The notes under the pieces: generated by a model | Seen by the model: the letters and a program-made list of their open reading frames with translations, nothing else | The model's database searches: none | What the model was told of the DNA's origin: nothing | Part shown: piece by piece, positions 6,762-8,935 of the stretch | Layout of the letters: each line of letters begins with the position of its first letter | Numbering within the stretch: position 1 is the first letter of the stretch | Translations under genes and position numbers: made by a program | Assembly (NCBI GenBank): GCA_900555105.1 | Contig: USJP01000040.1 | Location: 1 to 8,935 of the forward strand | DNA length: 8,935 nucleotides | Direction: 5' to 3' | Origin: an uncultured Coriobacteriaceae bacterium | GTDB taxonomy: Bacteria > Actinomycetota > Coriobacteriia > Coriobacteriales > UMGS124

Positions 6762-6769
6762 CCAGGCAC

Positions 6770-8275
6770 ATGGATATATTGAATGCAGGTGTCGCGCAAG
6801 GGCCTTTCCCACTGCGCTATCTCGGCTTCGGCTTCTTTTGGGCCTGGCTTTTCTTGGTTGGCATCTCCCCTTCACCCCTGTTCGGTGACATTGTTTGCAT
6901 CTCTGGCATTCCCTTCGAAGCATTTGAGCTTGCAGCCCGCTCGGCGCTACTGCTCTTCGCCCTGGCCGCCTCGCGCCTCTTCAGCACCCGAGCGGGCGTC
7001 TACGCGGTTTTGGGATGCAGCCTCTTTGCCGGCACCTTCGCCGCCGTCATCCTTCTCTTCTTCCCAGGCAGCCCCGCTTTTTCAAGCATCGCCGCCCTTC
7101 TTGCGGCCCTCGCCGACACATGCATGTTCCTGCTGTGGCTGAGCTTCTTTGGGTATATGAGACTCGGCGACGCACTCGCCATGCTCGTCCTCTCCTACGC
7201 GGCGGGGTCCGTGCTGTTTCTCGCCGCCATGGCTCTTGGACGCGTCGCAATGACGGCAGCAGCCGTGCTGCTGCCGGCGGCATCCGCAATCTCGTTCCTA
7301 CTCTCTGCAAGACTTCATGCCAGCCAGACAGGCAGCGGGTTTCTCAATGCCGACCCAGACGGCGCGGGTCTTCCCGGCCCAACTTCCCGCCAGACCGCGT
7401 CGTTAACAAAAACCCTTGCCACCTCGCTTGCCCGTATAACAATCTGCTTGGGCATATATGCCTTTTTGTTTGCCGTACATTGCTCTGTGACGTATAGAGA
7501 GCACGGCGCGCTTCAAAACCTCGGGTCCATCGTTGAGCCTGCCTGCATGGTCGTCCTGGCAATCGTTTACCTCCTTCTCTGCCGCATGGGAAAAAGGGAG
7601 GGCGGCACCTATACCCTTTACCGAGCCTGCGCACCGCTCATCGGACTCGGCCTGCTGCTCGATGCATCGGGTGCGAACTCACTTGTCGCTTTTGCCCCCA
7701 CTGCACTGGGTTATGTGACATTTGAAGTTCTCGCCCTCAACGACTATTGCAATATTGTCCAAGCGGGAAACGCCTCGCTTTTCAATTTTATGGCCAGAGC
7801 ACGTCTCGCAATCTCACTCGGCATGGTGACAGGATGGGCAGCAGGTCTCGGCCTCAATTTTTTGCCGAATGCCACCCTGTTTGCGGGCGGACTCTTTCTA
7901 ATCGTGCTCGCTGCCACACAACTCTTCGGTGACAACGACATTTGCGCAGTAAACGCGCTGGCCGAGGAACGCGCTGCAGCGGAAGAGCCGGACTACCGCC
8001 TCGGCCGCACCAAGGCGCTTGATCGCTATGCCGAAACAATCAGCCTTTCACCGAGAGAAGCTGAAGTCCTTTCTTATCTTATTGAAGGACGAACGACTTC
8101 CTACATCGCCGCCCGTCTCTGTGTCGCCGAATCAACGGTACGTGCCCATGTACACAACGTGTATCAAAAAGCCCATGTCAACTCCCGCATGGGCTTACTC
8201 GACGACTTTGAGTCGTACTATGAGAAAACGCAGCCCTGCTGCATAAGCCAGGCCTCCCCCGACGCCGCGCAATAA
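6770..8275 (+). CDS. Multi-spanning membrane regulator with C-terminal LuxR helix-turn-helix
   Basis: A 501-residue one-component regulator. Residues about 15-386 are very hydrophobic and can be divided into roughly twelve membrane segments (about 17-32, 53-70, 76-98, 106-128, 135-155, 160-180, 221-240, 252-270, 285-302, 306-325, 346-365, 368-386). A hydrophilic loop at about 181-215 splits them into two six-helix halves. A charged cytoplasmic linker (387-424) leads to a LuxR/GerE domain: L426-S-P-R-E-A-E-V-L, then E439-G-R...I446-A, then V452-A-E-S-T-V-R-A-H-V and a terminal helix to about 480. Proteins of this design are abundant in Eggerthella and relatives and often lie beside oxidoreductase genes; the membrane part presumably senses a small molecule. 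Divergent placement makes the adjacent molybdoenzyme block the likely target. There is no receiver domain or kinase nearby, so phosphorelay control is not indicated. The stop overlaps the ribosome site of the next gene. Confidence 0.93.
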   Translation: MDILNAGVAQGPFPLRYLGFGFFWAWLFLVGISPSPLFGDIVCISGIPFEAFELAARSALLLFALAASRLFSTRAGVYAVLGCSLFAGTFAAVILLFFPGSPAFSSIAALLAALADTCMFLLWLSFFGYMRLGDALAMLVLSYAAGSVLFLAAMALGRVAMTAAAVLLPAASAISFLLSARLHASQTGSGFLNADPDGAGLPGPTSRQTASLTKTLATSLARITICLGIYAFLFAVHCSVTYREHGALQNLGSIVEPACMVVLAIVYLLLCRMGKREGGTYTLYRACAPLIGLGLLLDASGANSLVAFAPTALGYVTFEVLALNDYCNIVQAGNASLFNFMARARLAISLGMVTGWAAGLGLNFLPNATLFAGGLFLIVLAATQLFGDNDICAVNALAEERAAAEEPDYRLGRTKALDRYAETISLSPREAEVLSYLIEGRTTSYIAARLCVAESTVRAHVHNVYQKAHVNSRMGLLDDFESYYEKTQPCCISQASPDAAQ

Positions 8276-8279
8276 GGAG
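8274..8279 (+). promoter_or_regulatory. Ribosome binding site of endonuclease III overlapping the LuxR stop
   Basis: AAGGAG shares its first two bases with the TAA stop of the LuxR gene (8273-8275) and lies six bases before the ATG at 8286. The arrangement implies co-transcription and translational coupling. Confidence 0.8.
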
Positions 8280-8285
8280 CCTCCC

Positions 8286-8935
8286 ATGCCACGTGAATCA
8301 ATAACGCACAAGCGCGAGCGGGCGCTGGAAGTATGCAAGCGCATGGCAGAGCTCTACCCCAACGCCGAGTGCGCCTTGCACTTTCACGACCCGTTCTCCC
8401 TGGTCATCGCCGTGTTGCTCTCCGCCCAGACCACGGATGCCTCAGTGAACAAGGTGACCCCCGTCCTCTTCGGCCGTTGGCCCGACGCCGCAGCGCTCGC
8501 CGGCGCCCCTCTCGGCGAGGTCGAGGAGGTGCTGCACCCCCTGGGCTTCTTCCGCTCTAAGGCCAAGCATGCCGTGGAGACGGCGCAAATGGTGACCGTG
8601 GAGTTTGGCGGACACGTGCCCAGCACCATGGAGGAGCTCACCCGCCTGCCCGGCGTTGGCCGCAAGACGGCAAATATCGTGCTCAACAACGCGTTCGGCA
8701 TCGTCGAGGGCATCGCGGTGGACACCCATGTCTTCCGCATCGCAACGCGCCTGGGCCTTACCTCAGCCACCTCGCCGCTCGATGCAGAAAAGGACCTGCT
8801 CAAACTCATACCGCATGAATGGTGGGGTCCGGTGAACCACCAGTGGGTGCTCTACGGCAGGCAAGTGTGCGATGCCAAGAAGCCAGCCTGCGTGGCCGGG
8901 CTCGAGATCGGTGGCATTGATGGACCCAGCGCTAC
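8286..8935 (+). CDS. nth: Endonuclease III, base-excision DNA glycosylase (3' end outside window)
   Basis: The 216 visible residues cover nearly the whole endonuclease III fold. The enzyme removes oxidised pyrimidines and nicks abasic sites in the cytoplasm. Visible marks are L44-L-S-A-Q-T-T-D51, the helix-hairpin-helix L121-P-G-V-G-R-K127-T-A-N-I-V-L-N, with K127 as the catalytic Schiff-base lysine, and V145-D146-T-H-V-F-R-I, with D146 as the catalytic aspartate. Both residues are intact. The [4Fe-4S] loop normally reads C-x6-C-x2-C-x5-C. Here C195-x6-C202 is present, but the third position is G205 and the following 11 visible residues have no cysteine, so the cluster is probably altered or lost. 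No alternate frame restores the motif. The gene follows the LuxR gene by ten bases, an unusual partner for a repair gene. Whether the C-terminus is longer than usual cannot be seen. Confidence 0.93.
   Translation, partial: MPRESITHKRERALEVCKRMAELYPNAECALHFHDPFSLVIAVLLSAQTTDASVNKVTPVLFGRWPDAAALAGAPLGEVEEVLHPLGFFRSKAKHAVETAQMVTVEFGGHVPSTMEELTRLPGVGRKTANIVLNNAFGIVEGIAVDTHVFRIATRLGLTSATSPLDAEKDLLKLIPHEWWGPVNHQWVLYGRQVCDAKKPACVAGLEIGGIDGPSA

Larger units (their letters stand above)
6424..6769. promoter_or_regulatory. Divergent intergenic region between the repeat protein and the LuxR gene
   Basis: These 346 bases hold no gene I can support. On the plus side they contain a consensus -10 box and a small inverted repeat close to the LuxR gene. 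In the middle is a perfect 15-bp palindrome (6634-6648). On the minus side TTGAGT (complement of 6622-6627) is a possible -35, but no good -10 follows at 17 bp. The stretch 6650-6710 is strongly C-rich on the plus strand. The minus frame stays open to 6771, so an N-terminal extension of the repeat protein cannot be fully excluded. Confidence 0.6.

Noticed and set aside
6424..6771. N-terminal extension of the repeat protein (starts at 6588 or 6771)
   Set aside because: These starts lack ribosome sites and would run through the divergent control region and the LuxR ribosome site. The 6588 option is only weakly excluded.

Overview
The window looks like chromosomal DNA of a high-GC anaerobic actinobacterium, most likely of class Coriobacteriia, order Eggerthellales (Eggerthella/Slackia/Adlercreutzia relatives). 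This is inferred from three things: a Tat-exported molybdopterin oxidoreductase with its own TorD chaperone, a multi-spanning membrane protein ending in a LuxR helix-turn-helix (a regulator type greatly expanded in that group), and the codon style. I see no mobile element, phage gene, CRISPR array, tRNA or rRNA.

Layout. A block of minus-strand genes runs leftward from about 6.4 kb: a small unrecognised protein with two winged-helix-like repeats (6423-5803), a Tat-secreted molybdopterin catalytic subunit (5644-2768), a four-cluster [4Fe-4S] electron-transfer subunit (2767-2180) and a TorD-type chaperone (2129-1452). A 142-bp gap with a strong GC hairpin follows, then a lipoprotein of the class A beta-lactamase-like serine hydrolase family (1309 to beyond the left edge). 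Divergent from the block, on the plus strand, lie a membrane LuxR regulator (6770-8275) and, ten bases further on and probably translationally coupled, an endonuclease III gene (8286 to beyond the right edge).

Working together (inference). The membrane LuxR protein probably senses a small molecule and switches on the molybdoenzyme genes. TorD holds the apo-catalytic subunit until cofactor is inserted, and the Tat system exports the catalytic/FeS pair, the FeS protein travelling without its own signal. The enzyme would then reduce (or dehydroxylate) an unknown acceptor outside the membrane. No membrane anchor subunit (DmsC/NrfD type) is encoded here, so the electron donor is unknown. The substrate cannot be read from sequence; respiratory reductases and the catechol dehydroxylases of gut Eggerthella share this architecture.

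Points most worth a second look: the tandem-repeat protein tied to the locus; two regulatory-looking DNA arrangements (11-bp inverted half-sites 60 bp apart before the reductase, and a perfect 7-1-7 palindrome in the divergent promoter region); an endonuclease III whose iron-sulfur loop lacks the expected third cysteine; and a beta-lactamase-like protein without the deacylating glutamate.
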